Assembly (NCBI GenBank): GCA_016720545.1
Contig: JADKKK010000017.1
Span: 1 to 64,000, forward strand
Origin: Myxococcales bacterium
Lineage (GTDB): Bacteria > Myxococcota_A > Polyangia > Polyangiales > Polyangiaceae
DNA length: 64,000 nucleotides
Direction of reading: 5' to 3'
Shown here: positions 1 through 9,381 of the stretch, one piece after another
Layout: each line of letters opens with the position of its first letter
Position numbering within the stretch: the stretch's first letter is position 1
Program-made: the position numbers and the translations under genes
The notes under the pieces: model-generated
The model's database searches: none
What the model was told of the DNA's origin: nothing
Seen by the model: only the letters and a program-made list of their open reading frames with translations

Positions 1-21
1 CCCCGTTGGCTCCGACGCGTC

Positions 22-1089
22 GTGAAGACCCTCCCTCGCCGGTCCCCCTCGCGCCTGCTTTCGCCCGCCGTCCCCGCCGCCCTGCTCGCCTCGCTCGCCG
101 CCCTCGCCGCGTGCGGCCACGAGCCGCACGGCAGGCCCGCGCCTCCGCTGCCGCGGCAGCGGGTCGAGATCGCCGCGGCCCGCGCCGTGGCCCGGCCGAC
201 GGGGGATCACCTGGTGGGCACCGTGCGCGCGCGGAGCGAGGCGGCCGTCGCGCCCTCGGTCACCGGCACCGTCCGCGCCGTGCGCGTGGCCGTCGGCGGC
301 CGCGTGAAGGCGGGCGATCTCCTCGCGCAGCTCTCGGCCGGCGAGGTCTCCGCGAAGGCCGATCAGGCCCGCGCCGTGCTCTCGCAGGCGAGCGTGCGCT
401 TCGACCGCGCCGCTCAGCTCAAGGCGAGCGGCTCGATCGCGCAGGCCGAGTACGACGCGGCGGAGTCGCAGCGCGCCATCGCGCGCGCGGGCCTTCAGGA
501 GGCCGAGGCCATGCTCGCGTACCTCTCGGTGCGCGCCCCCGTGGACGGCGTGGTCACGACCAAGCGCTGCGAGGTCGGCGATCTCGCGCTGGCCGGGCGG
601 CCGCTCTTCACGATCGAGCAGCCGGGGGCGCTGAGGCTCGAGGTGGGGGTGCCCGAGGCGATCGCGCACCACGCGGCCCTCGGCACGTCGCTGCTCGTCC
701 GCGTCGACACGGTCGAGCGCGAGCTCGCCGGGAAGGTCGACGAGGTGAGCCCCTCGGCCGATCCGCAGAGCCGGACTGTGCAGGTCAAGATCGCGCTCCC
801 CGAGGAGAAGGGCGCCTCCGCCGTGCGCCCCGGTATGTTCGCGCGGGTGCTCGTGCCGACGGGCGAGGTCCGCGCCCTCGAGGTCCCGCGCGCCGCCCTC
901 GTTCGGCGTGGACAGCTCGAGCTCGTCTACGTCGTCGAACAAGACCGCGCCGTGCTCCGCCTCGTCCGCGCCGGTCGGGAGCGTGACGCGGGCGTCGACG
1001 TGCTCGCGGGCCTCGCGGCGGGCGAGCGCGTCGTGGTGGGCGGCCTCGGCGGCCTCGTCGACGGCCAGCCGGTCCAGGTGGCGCAGTGA
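22..1089 (+). CDS. RND efflux periplasmic adaptor (MFP) lipoprotein
   Basis: A 355-residue membrane fusion protein that links an inner-membrane RND pump to an outer-membrane channel. The first 30 residues are a lipoprotein signal ending in a lipobox (LAALAAC), so the protein should be tethered in the periplasm. A biotinyl-lipoyl-like half motif (VTGTVRAVRVAVGGRVKAGD, about residues 80-100) is followed by a helical hairpin, the returning half (YLSVRAPVDGVVTTK) and beta-barrel domains. The GTG start fits the signal peptide, although the frame stays open to the window edge. Its TGA overlaps the GTG start of the permease by 4 bp, so the two are translationally coupled. The substrate is unknown, and no channel gene lies in the window on this side. 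Confidence 0.9.
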   Translation: MKTLPRRSPSRLLSPAVPAALLASLAALAACGHEPHGRPAPPLPRQRVEIAAARAVARPTGDHLVGTVRARSEAAVAPSVTGTVRAVRVAVGGRVKAGDLLAQLSAGEVSAKADQARAVLSQASVRFDRAAQLKASGSIAQAEYDAAESQRAIARAGLQEAEAMLAYLSVRAPVDGVVTTKRCEVGDLALAGRPLFTIEQPGALRLEVGVPEAIAHHAALGTSLLVRVDTVERELAGKVDEVSPSADPQSRTVQVKIALPEEKGASAVRPGMFARVLVPTGEVRALEVPRAALVRRGQLELVYVVEQDRAVLRLVRAGRERDAGVDVLAGLAAGERVVVGGLGGLVDGQPVQVAQ

Positions 1090-2708
1090 GCGCGGCCAAG
1101 AGCGTCCCGGCGCACGGGGCGCCCGAGGCGTCAAGAGCGGGCGAGGCCGGCCTCGGGATCGCGGGGCTCCTCGCCCGCGCGTTCGTCGGTTCGAAGCTGA
1201 CGCCGCTGTTCATCGTCACCTCGGTGCTGCTCGGGCTCCTCGCGATCGTGCTGCTCCCACGCGAGGAGGAGCCGCAGATCAAGGTCCCCATGGTCGACGT
1301 CATGCTCACCATGGAGGGCGGCACCGCCGAGGAGGTCGAGACCCGCGTCTCGGCGCCCATGGAGCGCCTGCTGTGGGAGATCCCGGGCGTCGAGTACGTG
1401 TACACGACGAGCCAGCCAGGGCGCTCGATGGCCGTCGTGCGCTTTCGCGTGGGCGAGGACGTCGAGCGCTCGCTGGTGAAGCTCAACCAGAAGCTGCAGT
1501 CGAACCACGACCGCATCCCCACCGGCGTCTCTCCGCCGCTCGTGAAGCTCCGCTCGATCGATGACGTGCCCATCCTCGCGCTCACGTTCCACAGCAAGAC
1601 CCACGACCACCTCGCGCTCCGACGCGTCGTCGCGGAGGTCGACGCGAACGTGAAGCGCGTGCCCGAGGTCTCCGAGACCACGATCATCGGCGGTCTGCGG
1701 CGCGCCGTGCGCGTCAAGCTCGACCCCGACCGACTCTCTGCACACTCGCTCGCGGCGGGCGACCTCGCGCCGATGCTCCGGCAGGCGAACCGTCAGCTCG
1801 CGGCGGGCTCGATCGTCGCGGACAACCGCGACGTGCTCGTGGAGACCGGCGGCTTCTTCACCGACGCGGCCGAGGTGGGCGGGGCGGTCGTGGGGGTCTT
1901 CCAGGGCCGGCCCGTCGCGCTCCGCGACGTGGCCACCATCGAGGACACCGCCGAGGAGCTGTCCCAGTACGTGTTCTCGGCGACCTCTGGCGTGCCGGGC
2001 GAGGAGCCCGCCGTCACCCTCGCCGTCGCCAAGCGCCCCAACACGAACGCGATCGCCGTCGCCAAGGCCGTGCTCGCCGAGGTGGACGCCCAGAAGGGTA
2101 CGCGCATTCCGGCGGATATCACGGTGTCGATCACTCGACACTACGGAGAGACGGCGGCGGAGAAGTCAGACGAGCTCCTCATGCACATGGGGATCGCCAT
2201 CGTCAGCGTTTCCCTGCTCATCCTCTTCATGTTGGGGTGGCGAGAGTCGGTCGTGGTGGCCGTGGCCATCCCCTCCACGCTGGCGCTCACCCTCACCGTG
2301 TTTCAGCTCGTGGGCTATACTCTCAATCGAATTACGTTGTTCGCGCTCATCTTCTCGATTGGCATTCTGGTCGACGACGCCATCGTCGTCGTCGAGAACG
2401 TGGTGAGGCACCGGGACCTGCCCGAAAATCGAGGGCTCGGCATGGCCAAGGTGGCGGTGAAGGCCGTCGCCGAGGTGGGAAACCCCACCGTGCTGGCCAC
2501 GCTCGCGGTGATCGCCGCCATTCTGCCCATGGCGTTCGTCGGCGGGCTCATGGGCCCCTACATGCGCCCCATCCCCGTCGGCGCGAGCGCGGCGATGGGC
2601 TTCTCGCTCGTCGTGGCGTTCGTCGTCACCCCGTGGGCGGCCGCGCGTGTCCTCCGGGCGAAGCTTGGTAGCCACGGCCACGGGCCACGGAGACGCGGCG
2701 CCCCGTGA
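1086..2708 (+). CDS. RND efflux permease, N-terminal half (split gene)
   Basis: The first half of an AcrB-type proton-driven pump, 540 residues. It has TM1 near residues 38-55, a porter domain, then TM2-TM6 from about residue 365. The TM4 proton-relay pair is present in GILVDDAIVVVEN. A complete permease has about 1,050-1,100 residues. This frame stops in the cytoplasmic loop after TM6, reading through a His/Gly-rich linker (KLGSHGHG) into an Arg-rich tail with no family resemblance. The remaining half continues in another frame just downstream. It is either a single gene broken by a one-base shift near 2680-2690, or a genuine two-subunit arrangement. Confidence 0.85.
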   Translation: MSAAKSVPAHGAPEASRAGEAGLGIAGLLARAFVGSKLTPLFIVTSVLLGLLAIVLLPREEEPQIKVPMVDVMLTMEGGTAEEVETRVSAPMERLLWEIPGVEYVYTTSQPGRSMAVVRFRVGEDVERSLVKLNQKLQSNHDRIPTGVSPPLVKLRSIDDVPILALTFHSKTHDHLALRRVVAEVDANVKRVPEVSETTIIGGLRRAVRVKLDPDRLSAHSLAAGDLAPMLRQANRQLAAGSIVADNRDVLVETGGFFTDAAEVGGAVVGVFQGRPVALRDVATIEDTAEELSQYVFSATSGVPGEEPAVTLAVAKRPNTNAIAVAKAVLAEVDAQKGTRIPADITVSITRHYGETAAEKSDELLMHMGIAIVSVSLLILFMLGWRESVVVAVAIPSTLALTLTVFQLVGYTLNRITLFALIFSIGILVDDAIVVVENVVRHRDLPENRGLGMAKVAVKAVAEVGNPTVLATLAVIAAILPMAFVGGLMGPYMRPIPVGASAAMGFSLVVAFVVTPWAAARVLRAKLGSHGHGPRRRGAP

Positions 2709-2712
2709 TCGC

Positions 2713-4434
2713 ATGACCCGCGCGTACACCTGGTTCATGCACCGGCTCGTGACGCGCACCGCGTGGCGCTGGTCGTTCTTGGTCGGCATCGCCGCGCTGC
2801 TCGTGGGGGCGCTCGCCTTCGTGCCGGCAGGCGCGGTGAAGGTCAAGATGTTGCCGTTCGACAACAAGAGCGAATTTCAGATCATCCTGAACATGCCCGA
2901 GGGCAGCTCGCTCGAGCGCACCGCGCAGGCCGCGAAGGAGCTCGGTAACGCCGTGCGGGGCGAGCCGGAGGTGACCGACTATCAGGTGTACGTGGGCGCG
3001 GCGTCGCCGTTCAACTTCAACGGCCTCGTGCGGCACTACTACCTCCGCCGGGGTCCGAGCGTGGCCGATATCCAGGTGAACCTGCTCCCCAAAGGCGAGC
3101 GCTCGGCGCAGAGCCACGCGGTGGCGCGGCGCGTGCGACCCGCCGCGAAGGCCATCGCCGATCGCTACGGCGCGCGGGTCGCGATCGCCGAGGTGCCGCC
3201 CGGGCCGCCCGTGCTGCAGACCCTCGTGGCCGAGGTGTACGGCCCGAGCGCCGCGCACCGCCGCGCGCTCGCCGAGCGAGTGCGTGAGGTCTACAAGAAG
3301 ACCCCGGGCGTGGTCGACGTCGACTGGTACGTCGAGGAGCCCCACGCGAAGGATCGCCTCGTGATCGACAAGGAGAAGGCGGCGCTCCACGGCATCAGCG
3401 CCGAGGCGATCGCCGCCACCTTGCGCATCGCCGTGGGCGGCGCGCCCGTCGGCCTGCTCCACGTGCCTCGGGAGGTCGAGGACGTGGAGATTCGACTCGA
3501 GCTGCCGCGCGCCTCGCGGGCGTCGACGGAGGAGCTGCTCGCCCTCGGCGTGCGGGGCTCGAGCGGCGCGATCGTGGCCTTGCGCGAGCTGGTGCGCGTC
3601 GAGCGCACCGTCGAGGACACGAGCATTTACCACAAGAACCTCATGCCGGTCGTGTACGTGACGGCCGACGTCGCGGGCGGCGCCGAGAGCTCGGCCTACG
3701 CCATCCTCGACATGAACAAGGACCTCGCGCGGCTCGACGCGGGAGACTTCGGCGGAAAGCACGGGCCGGTCACTACGTACAACCTCGCTCAGCCCACGAG
3801 CACGCTCGAGCCCGCGGTGAAGTGGGACGGTGAGTGGCACATCACGCTGGAGGTGTTCCGCGACCTCGGCATGGCGTTCGGCGTCGTGCTCGTGCTCATT
3901 TATGTGCTGCTCGTGGGCTGGTTCCGCTCGTTCCTCGTGCCGCTCGTGGTGATGGCCGCCATCCCGTTCTCGCTCGTGGGGATTCTGCCGGCGCACGCGG
4001 CGATGGGGGCCTTCTTCACGGCCACGTCGATGATCGGCTTCATGGCGGGCGCGGGCATCGTGGTGCGCAACTCCATCATCCTCGTCGACTTCACCGAGAG
4101 CCGCGTGGCCGACGGAGTGCCGCTCGCCGAGGCGGTGGTGCTCGCCGGCGCGGTGCGGTTCCGGCCCATGCTGCTCACCGCGCTCGCGGTGGTGGTGGGC
4201 GCGGCGGTGATCCTATTTGACCCGATCTTTCAGGGGCTCGCCCTCTCGCTCATGGCGGGCGAGATCGCGTCGCTCCTCATCAGCCGCATGGCGGTGCCGG
4301 TGCTCTACGAGATGGCGAAGCGCCGCACCGGCCCCGCGCCCGCGGTCGACGGCGAGGGGGCCGAGCCTGGCTCGAGCGCGCGCCCGTCCGGGCCGGGCGA
4401 GGGGTTGGACGCGGCGGACGGCGCCCTCGCGTGA
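2713..4434 (+). CDS. RND efflux permease, C-terminal half (split gene)
   Basis: The second half of the AcrB-type permease: TM7 (WRWSFLVGIAALLVGAL), the second porter domain, and TM8-TM12, including the TM10 segment MAGAGIVVRNSIILVDF. The frame is open from 2647, overlapping the first half by 62 bp out of frame. I chose the ATG at 2713, 4 nt after the first half's stop, because it begins the loop sequence MTRAYTWFMHR that precedes TM7 in this family. With that start the product has 573 residues. The two frames together encode every expected helix of one pump, with no missing segment, so function could survive as a coupled split protein or as one protein if the shift is a sequencing error. Confidence 0.83.
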   Translation: MTRAYTWFMHRLVTRTAWRWSFLVGIAALLVGALAFVPAGAVKVKMLPFDNKSEFQIILNMPEGSSLERTAQAAKELGNAVRGEPEVTDYQVYVGAASPFNFNGLVRHYYLRRGPSVADIQVNLLPKGERSAQSHAVARRVRPAAKAIADRYGARVAIAEVPPGPPVLQTLVAEVYGPSAAHRRALAERVREVYKKTPGVVDVDWYVEEPHAKDRLVIDKEKAALHGISAEAIAATLRIAVGGAPVGLLHVPREVEDVEIRLELPRASRASTEELLALGVRGSSGAIVALRELVRVERTVEDTSIYHKNLMPVVYVTADVAGGAESSAYAILDMNKDLARLDAGDFGGKHGPVTTYNLAQPTSTLEPAVKWDGEWHITLEVFRDLGMAFGVVLVLIYVLLVGWFRSFLVPLVVMAAIPFSLVGILPAHAAMGAFFTATSMIGFMAGAGIVVRNSIILVDFTESRVADGVPLAEAVVLAGAVRFRPMLLTALAVVVGAAVILFDPIFQGLALSLMAGEIASLLISRMAVPVLYEMAKRRTGPAPAVDGEGAEPGSSARPSGPGEGLDAADGALA

Positions 4435-4462
4435 GGCGCGCCCCTGCGGCGGCCCCGGCCGG

Positions 4463-4507
4463 TCAACCGCCGAGCGCGCCGCGGACGAACGCGACGATCG
4501 CGTTCAT
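4463..4507 (-). other. 14-codon ORF started by the dispersed repeat
   Basis: Directly after the DUF4287 gene, the ATG supplied by the repeat (ATGA overlap with that gene's stop) opens a 14-codon frame, MNAIVAFVRGALGG, ending in TGA. The peptide is mildly hydrophobic. It could be the stump of a gene once started by this repeat or a chance frame. No function is assigned. Confidence 0.25.
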
Positions 4508-4580
4508 GGCGACACCTCGCCTTCGGCTCGGGCTCGCCATCGACCTCCGTTCGCCCCTGCAGGGCTCACTTTCAGGTTCG
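4504..4580 (-). repeat. Dispersed coding repeat, module 2, copy 1
   Basis: On the minus strand this about 77-bp unit runs from AACCTGAAAGTGAGCCC to GGCGAGGTGTCGCCATGA. It is closely similar to 16016-16092 and to the inner part of 61241-61377. In one frame it encodes NLKVSPAGANGGRW followed by RARAEGEVSP and a stop. The stop overlaps an ATG preceded by a GGCGAGG ribosome-binding sequence. Here it forms the 3' end of the DUF4287 gene. Confidence 0.8.
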
Positions 4581-4785
4581 CGTGACCGTGGCCCATGGCG
4601 TGATCGCTCTTGAGCCGCGCAACAACCTCCATGTGCTTGTCGCCCGCGTCGAGCCGCGCGACGACGAGGTCCAGCCACTCTTGCATGGCGCGGCCGTACT
4701 TCTGCTCGATGCTCGGGAAGTAGGAGGCGGGACCCTTGACGGTGGCGCCGGCTGGGATGACGGGCGCCGTGACGCGTGAGCTCAT
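4504..4785 (-). CDS. DUF4287-type small protein with a repeat-derived C-terminus
   Basis: A 93-residue protein. Residues about 20-70 carry the DUF4287-like pattern: SIEQKYGRAMQEWLDLV, then HMEVVARLKSDHAMGHGHAN. Family members are small, soluble and of unknown function. After GHGHAN the reading frame enters a dispersed repeat, so the last 23 residues (starting NLKVSPAGAN, ending AEGEVSP) come from the repeat rather than the family. The stop TGA overlaps an ATG also inside the repeat. Most DUF4287 proteins end with a short helix after the GHGHAN motif, so the repeat may have replaced a few residues. Confidence 0.75.
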   Translation of the reverse strand: MSSRVTAPVIPAGATVKGPASYFPSIEQKYGRAMQEWLDLVVARLDAGDKHMEVVARLKSDHAMGHGHANLKVSPAGANGGRWRARAEGEVSP

Positions 4786-4810
4786 GGCCTCATATTACCG
4801 CGATTCGTCG

Positions 4811-5800
4811 CTACTTCGCGAGGAGCACGTGGGGCTCGCCCGCCTTGATCTCCAGTACCTCGACGGGGCCGCCGTAGTGCTCGGACATCCCCACGTCCAC
4901 GCGCCACGCCTTCCCCTCACACGCGCTCGTGACGCCACCCTCTTGCACCGTGTGCCCCATGACGAGCCGCTTCGCGCCGAGCTTGGTGAGCACCTCGCCG
5001 AGGTTGCGGCACGCCTCCGCGCTGACAGAGCCGTTCGAGTAGGCCCGGGTCCACACGGGGCCGTCTTCGGCGACCGCGATCGCGGGCGGCTCGCTCGCGC
5101 GCCCCACGAGCCACTCCTTCACGCCGTCGTTGATGCGGTCGATGCCGTAGTCGACGTGCTTGCGGTGCACGCCGCCGTGCGCGAACACGCTGTCGCCCAC
5201 GACGGCGATGACCGGCCGCTCGGCGAGCATGAGCGCGTACACGCCGCCCGGGGCGAACGCGGACGCGCGGCCCCGCTTCTCGTCGCCGTAGCGCGCCGCG
5301 CGGGAGGCCAGCGGACCCGCGGGCGTGAAGCTGTTGAAGGCGGGATACGCTTCGGCCACCACGTAGCGGAAGTCGAAGCTCGCGTTCATGAGCTCGTGGT
5401 TGCCCGAGAGCGAGAGCATGCGACCGCCCGCGCGGCTGGCCTCGCCCTTCAGCTTCTCGAAGAGGTCGAGCACCTCGCGGTCCTCCTTGCCGCGGTCGAT
5501 CTGGTCGCCGGTCTGCACCACGACGAGCTTCCCGCCGACCCACGCGTCCCGCTCGTCGATGGCCCCGGCGGTGCGGAGGGCGCGCCGCGCGGCGCGGAGA
5601 TCGCCGTGAATGTCACCGATGGCGATGACCCGCTCGAGCGCCGCGGCGGGCGGCACGGGGGGTGCTGGCGCGACACCCGGGCGAGGCGCTTTGGCGCCCG
5701 TGGACTCCGAGGCCTTCGTGGCCGCAGGCGGGGACCGCTCGGCGCACGCCGCGAGCGCGACGGCGAGCGCGAGCGCGGCGCTGCGCGGAGAAAGATGCAT
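4811..5800 (-). CDS. Calcineurin-like metallophosphoesterase lipoprotein
   Basis: A 329-residue exported phosphoesterase. An N-terminal lipoprotein signal ends in VALAAC, then a Pro/Ala linker leads to the catalytic domain. The metal-binding motifs are all visible: GDIHGD near residue 62, GDQIDRG near 97, GNHELMNASFD near 133, then FAHGGVH and MGHTVQEGG near the C-terminus. This order and spacing match the Shewanella-like (SLP) phosphatase group. Whether the substrate is a phosphoprotein or a small phosphate ester cannot be told. The start lies 1 bp after the stop of the DUF697 gene, so they are probably cotranscribed. Confidence 0.87.
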   Translation of the reverse strand: MHLSPRSAALALAVALAACAERSPPAATKASESTGAKAPRPGVAPAPPVPPAAALERVIAIGDIHGDLRAARRALRTAGAIDERDAWVGGKLVVVQTGDQIDRGKEDREVLDLFEKLKGEASRAGGRMLSLSGNHELMNASFDFRYVVAEAYPAFNSFTPAGPLASRAARYGDEKRGRASAFAPGGVYALMLAERPVIAVVGDSVFAHGGVHRKHVDYGIDRINDGVKEWLVGRASEPPAIAVAEDGPVWTRAYSNGSVSAEACRNLGEVLTKLGAKRLVMGHTVQEGGVTSACEGKAWRVDVGMSEHYGGPVEVLEIKAGEPHVLLAK

Positions 5801-5801
5801 C

Positions 5802-6362
5802 TTACACGCTCGCGAGGAGCCGCTGCTTCTGCGCCTCGAAGTCGTCGGCGCTGATGACGCCCTGATCGCGCAGGGCCTTCAGCTTCTCGAGCTTCTCGAA
5901 GACGTCCTTCGACTCGCCCTTCTCCTTGGCCATCCTCGCGGCGACCTCCTTGCCCTTGGCGAGGTGCTCCTCGTAGGCCTTCTTGGCGTGGTCGAGGTCC
6001 ATGGCCGAGAAGCTCTTGCCGGAGGCGAACTGGGTCATGGCCACTTGCCCGAGGGCGTACGTGGACGCGCCCGACATCGCGGACATCGCCGCGCCACCCA
6101 CGACCGAACCAATGCCGGGGATGAGCTTGAGGGCGTTCGCGCCGAGCCGCGCGGCGATGCCCCCCGCGAGCGCCGAGACCCACGCCTTGCCCTCCGACTC
6201 GGTGTACACCGTGCCGTAGAGCGTGGAGAGCTGCTTCAGCATGTCGAGCTGGATCGCCGTGACGGCGGCGATGTCCACCAGGGGAATCGGCACGAGCCCC
6301 GCCCCGACAGCCCACACGACGTGCTCGTTGATGATCCTCTGCGCGCGGGTCGGGTCGGACAT
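5802..6362 (-). CDS. DUF697-like membrane protein with C-terminal SHOCT domain
   Basis: A 186-residue protein of unknown function. Residues 1-110 resemble DUF697: a start MSDPTRAQRIINEHVVWAVG, then Gly/Ala-rich helices (VGAGLVPIPLVDIAAV, IPGIGSVVGGAAMSAM) that can associate with membranes. A charged coiled stretch follows, then a SHOCT motif at the end (LEKLKALRDQGVISADDFEA), commonly found at protein C-termini. The ATG at 6362 is preceded by GGAGACCG. The gene is followed immediately by the phosphoesterase. Confidence 0.8.
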   Translation of the reverse strand: MSDPTRAQRIINEHVVWAVGAGLVPIPLVDIAAVTAIQLDMLKQLSTLYGTVYTESEGKAWVSALAGGIAARLGANALKLIPGIGSVVGGAAMSAMSGASTYALGQVAMTQFASGKSFSAMDLDHAKKAYEEHLAKGKEVAARMAKEKGESKDVFEKLEKLKALRDQGVISADDFEAQKQRLLASV

Positions 6363-6447
6363 GGTCGGTCTCCTTCGGCCGAGAGCATAGCAGCCCGTTG
6401 ATAAACTCCCGTCGCCCGCGCGCCGCCGCTCTGTCCGCGTGTCCGCG

Positions 6448-6870
6448 CTACTTGCCCGCGATCGCCTCGAGCTCGCCCGCGTCGAGCCACACCCCGCGGC
6501 AGTCGAAATCGACGCACACGTCCACGTACGTGAGCGTGCCGATGCTCCACTCGCGCCGCGCGGTCTCGCCGCCGCACTTCGCGCACACGACGGCACCCCG
6601 CGCGCCGGCGTAGGCTCGCCTCGCGACGGCGCTCCCGTCGGCGCGCTTGCCGGAGCTCTCGAGCCGCAACATGTTGGCGTACTCCACGAAATGGCCTCCG
6701 CAGGCCGGACAGCCGAACACGGGCGCGCCGGACGCGTGCGTCGCGGGCGTGAGCCGCACCGGTTCTTCCATGCCGCCCGCGACCCGGCGATACGGGCCTT
6801 GGTCGCGGTCGTCGAGGCGCGAGCGGCACCGCGGGCAGCACACGCCCGCGGCGCCCGCGCGCTCAGCCAC
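6448..6870 (-). CDS. Double zinc-ribbon (TFIIB-type) protein
   Basis: A 140-residue cytosolic protein with three Cys pairs: CCPRCRSRL near the N-terminus, CPACGGHF near residue 55, and CAKCGGE near 97. The end reads DCRGVWLDAGELEAI, the hallmark of zf-TFIIB-type bacterial zinc ribbons (C-x-GxWLDxGEL). The biochemical role of this group is unknown. Its ATG overlaps the end of gcvH by 8 bp, so it is cotranscribed with the glycine-cleavage genes. Nothing in the sequence links it to that pathway. Confidence 0.8.
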   Translation of the reverse strand: MAERAGAAGVCCPRCRSRLDDRDQGPYRRVAGGMEEPVRLTPATHASGAPVFGCPACGGHFVEYANMLRLESSGKRADGSAVARRAYAGARGAVVCAKCGGETARREWSIGTLTYVDVCVDFDCRGVWLDAGELEAIAGK

Positions 6871-7261
6871 TGGCGTCGACGTGGGCCTTGTACGCCGCGA
6901 CGTCGAGGAGGCCGTCGGTCGCGCCCGAGGCGGCGGCCGGCTCGAGCTCGATCATCCACGCCTTGCCGTAGCAGTCCTCGTTGACGAGCTCCGGGGTGTC
7001 GTTGAGCGCGGCGTTCACCCGCACGACCTTGCCGGTGATGGGGGAGTAGAGATCGCTCAGCGTCTTGACGCTCTCGATCGTGCCGAAGGCCTTGCCCTCG
7101 GTCAGGGTGTCACCGGCCTTCACGTCGAGGTTGACGAGGGTGATGTCGCCGAGCTGCTCCACCGCGAACGACGTGATCCCCACCTGCACGCCACCCTCGG
7201 TCGCCCGGGTCCACTCGTGGTCTTTCGTGTACTTGAGATCGCTCGGGAACGAATCGCTCAT
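6863..7261 (-). CDS. gcvH: Glycine cleavage system H protein
   Basis: A 132-residue lipoyl carrier protein that shuttles the aminomethyl intermediate between the P, T and L proteins of glycine cleavage. The family start (DLKYTKDHEWTR), the core VGITSFAVEQLGDITLV and the lipoylation site (GTIESVKTLSDLYSPITG, with Lys in ESVK) are all present. GCYGKAWMIE-type closing residues appear as DCYGKAWMIEL. It lies 103 bp downstream of gcvT on the same strand. gcvP is not in the window. Confidence 0.96.
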   Translation of the reverse strand: MSDSFPSDLKYTKDHEWTRATEGGVQVGITSFAVEQLGDITLVNLDVKAGDTLTEGKAFGTIESVKTLSDLYSPITGKVVRVNAALNDTPELVNEDCYGKAWMIELEPAAASGATDGLLDVAAYKAHVDASG

Positions 7262-7364
7262 CGCATTTCTCCGTGTTCGCTGCTGGCCAGTCCGTCGTTC
7301 AGTCCGCCCGGCCGCTCCTGCGGCGCCGGGTCTCGCTTCTTTGGAGTCGCGCGCGCCGCGCGCC

Positions 7365-8477
<1,113 letters not shown>

Positions 8478-8561
8478 GGTAGCGCGACCATACGCGGTCT
8501 GGCGCACCGGAGAAAACGACAAAGCGCGGGGCCGTCGGCGCTGCCTCGGATCAGGCCAGCG

Positions 8562-8981
8562 TCACGGCGGCAGACCGTAGGCGGGGGCGGGTGAGCCGTC
8601 GCGGCCCGCCTCCTTGGGGGCGTCCTCGGCGGCGTCGGTCGGGGCCGCGTCGGTCGGGGCGGCGTCGATCGGGGGGCCGCCCCCGTAGAGGGCCGCGGGC
8701 GACGCGTCGGCGTCAGCGCGTGAGTCTGCCCCCGCGTCGACGCTCGCGTCGATCGGCGGACCGCCGTAGAGCGCAACCGGGCCCGTGTCGCTCGACGCCG
8801 AGTCGGAGCAGGCCGCGGCGGCGCCGGCCACGAGCACGGTGGCCCCGAACACCAGGGCCGCGCGCGTGGCCCTCGACACGGGGCTCGCCGTGGCGACGGC
8901 GCCGAGCGCGCCGCAGAAGGGGCACGCCGCCTCGGTGGTCCGGACGTGGCGGTTGCACTCTGCACATAAATGAAGGGCCAT
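8562..8981 (-). CDS. Zinc-ribbon / Ala-Asp-Pro tail envelope protein, paralogue 1
   Basis: A 139-residue protein with an odd architecture shared with two others in this window. The N-terminus is a zinc ribbon (CAECNRHVR, then CPFCG), followed by SPVSRATRAALVFG and a hydrophobic segment with a lipobox-like AGAAAACSD. The remaining 80 residues are Ala/Asp/Pro-rich with the recurring motif LYGGPPIDA or PAYGLPP. If the hydrophobic segment is a signal, its leader contains a folded metal site, which would be unusual. The function is not known. The next paralogue lies upstream, 46 bp away, on the same strand. Confidence 0.75.
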   Translation of the reverse strand: MALHLCAECNRHVRTTEAACPFCGALGAVATASPVSRATRAALVFGATVLVAGAAAACSDSASSDTGPVALYGGPPIDASVDAGADSRADADASPAALYGGGPPIDAAPTDAAPTDAAEDAPKEAGRDGSPAPAYGLPP

Positions 8982-9027
8982 AGTCTCCTCGGGGGTGGCG
9001 CGTGCGTGTGGGGAGCGAGCGCGGGGC

Positions 9028-9381
9028 TCAGCCGGGCGGGAGGCCGTAGAGCGGCGCAGGGGAGGCGTCCTGGCCGGCGTCCTTCGCCGCGTCGGCGCCG
9101 GCGTCGGGCGGCGGGACCGCGCCGTAGAGTGGGGCGGGGGAGGCGTCGACGCCCGTGTCTGTTGCCGCGTCGGCCGGCGGCGCGCCATACAGCGGCTGGA
9201 CCGAGCCTCCGCAGGCGACCGCCGTGCTCACCAGCGCAGCGCCGCCGAAGACCATGGCGGCGCGGGTGGCGCGGGACACGGGCGAAGCGACCGCGGCGCG
9301 GCCCGCTTCGCCGCAGAACGGGCATTGGGGATCGGTCGCCCGAACGTGACGCGCGCAGCCGGAGCAGAGTCGCAGAGCCAT
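9028..9381 (-). CDS. Zinc-ribbon / Ala-Asp-Pro tail envelope protein, paralogue 2
   Basis: A 117-residue paralogue of the protein at 8562-8981. MALRLCSGCARHVR and CPFCG give four Cys for zinc. SPVSRATRAAMVFGG starts the hydrophobic segment, which ends in a lipobox-like VSTAVACGG. The tail repeats PLYGAPPADA, PLYGAVPPPDA and PLYGLPP at about 25-residue spacing. The frame extends further upstream, but the conserved paralogue start (MALxLC) and a GGACGG upstream decide for 9381. Function unknown. Confidence 0.75.
   Translation of the reverse strand: MALRLCSGCARHVRATDPQCPFCGEAGRAAVASPVSRATRAAMVFGGAALVSTAVACGGSVQPLYGAPPADAATDTGVDASPAPLYGAVPPPDAGADAAKDAGQDASPAPLYGLPPG

Noticed and set aside
4431..4613. 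Short plus-strand frames through the repeat at 4504
   Set aside because: They are the opposite strand of the DUF4287 gene and repeat, and contain no recognised sequence.
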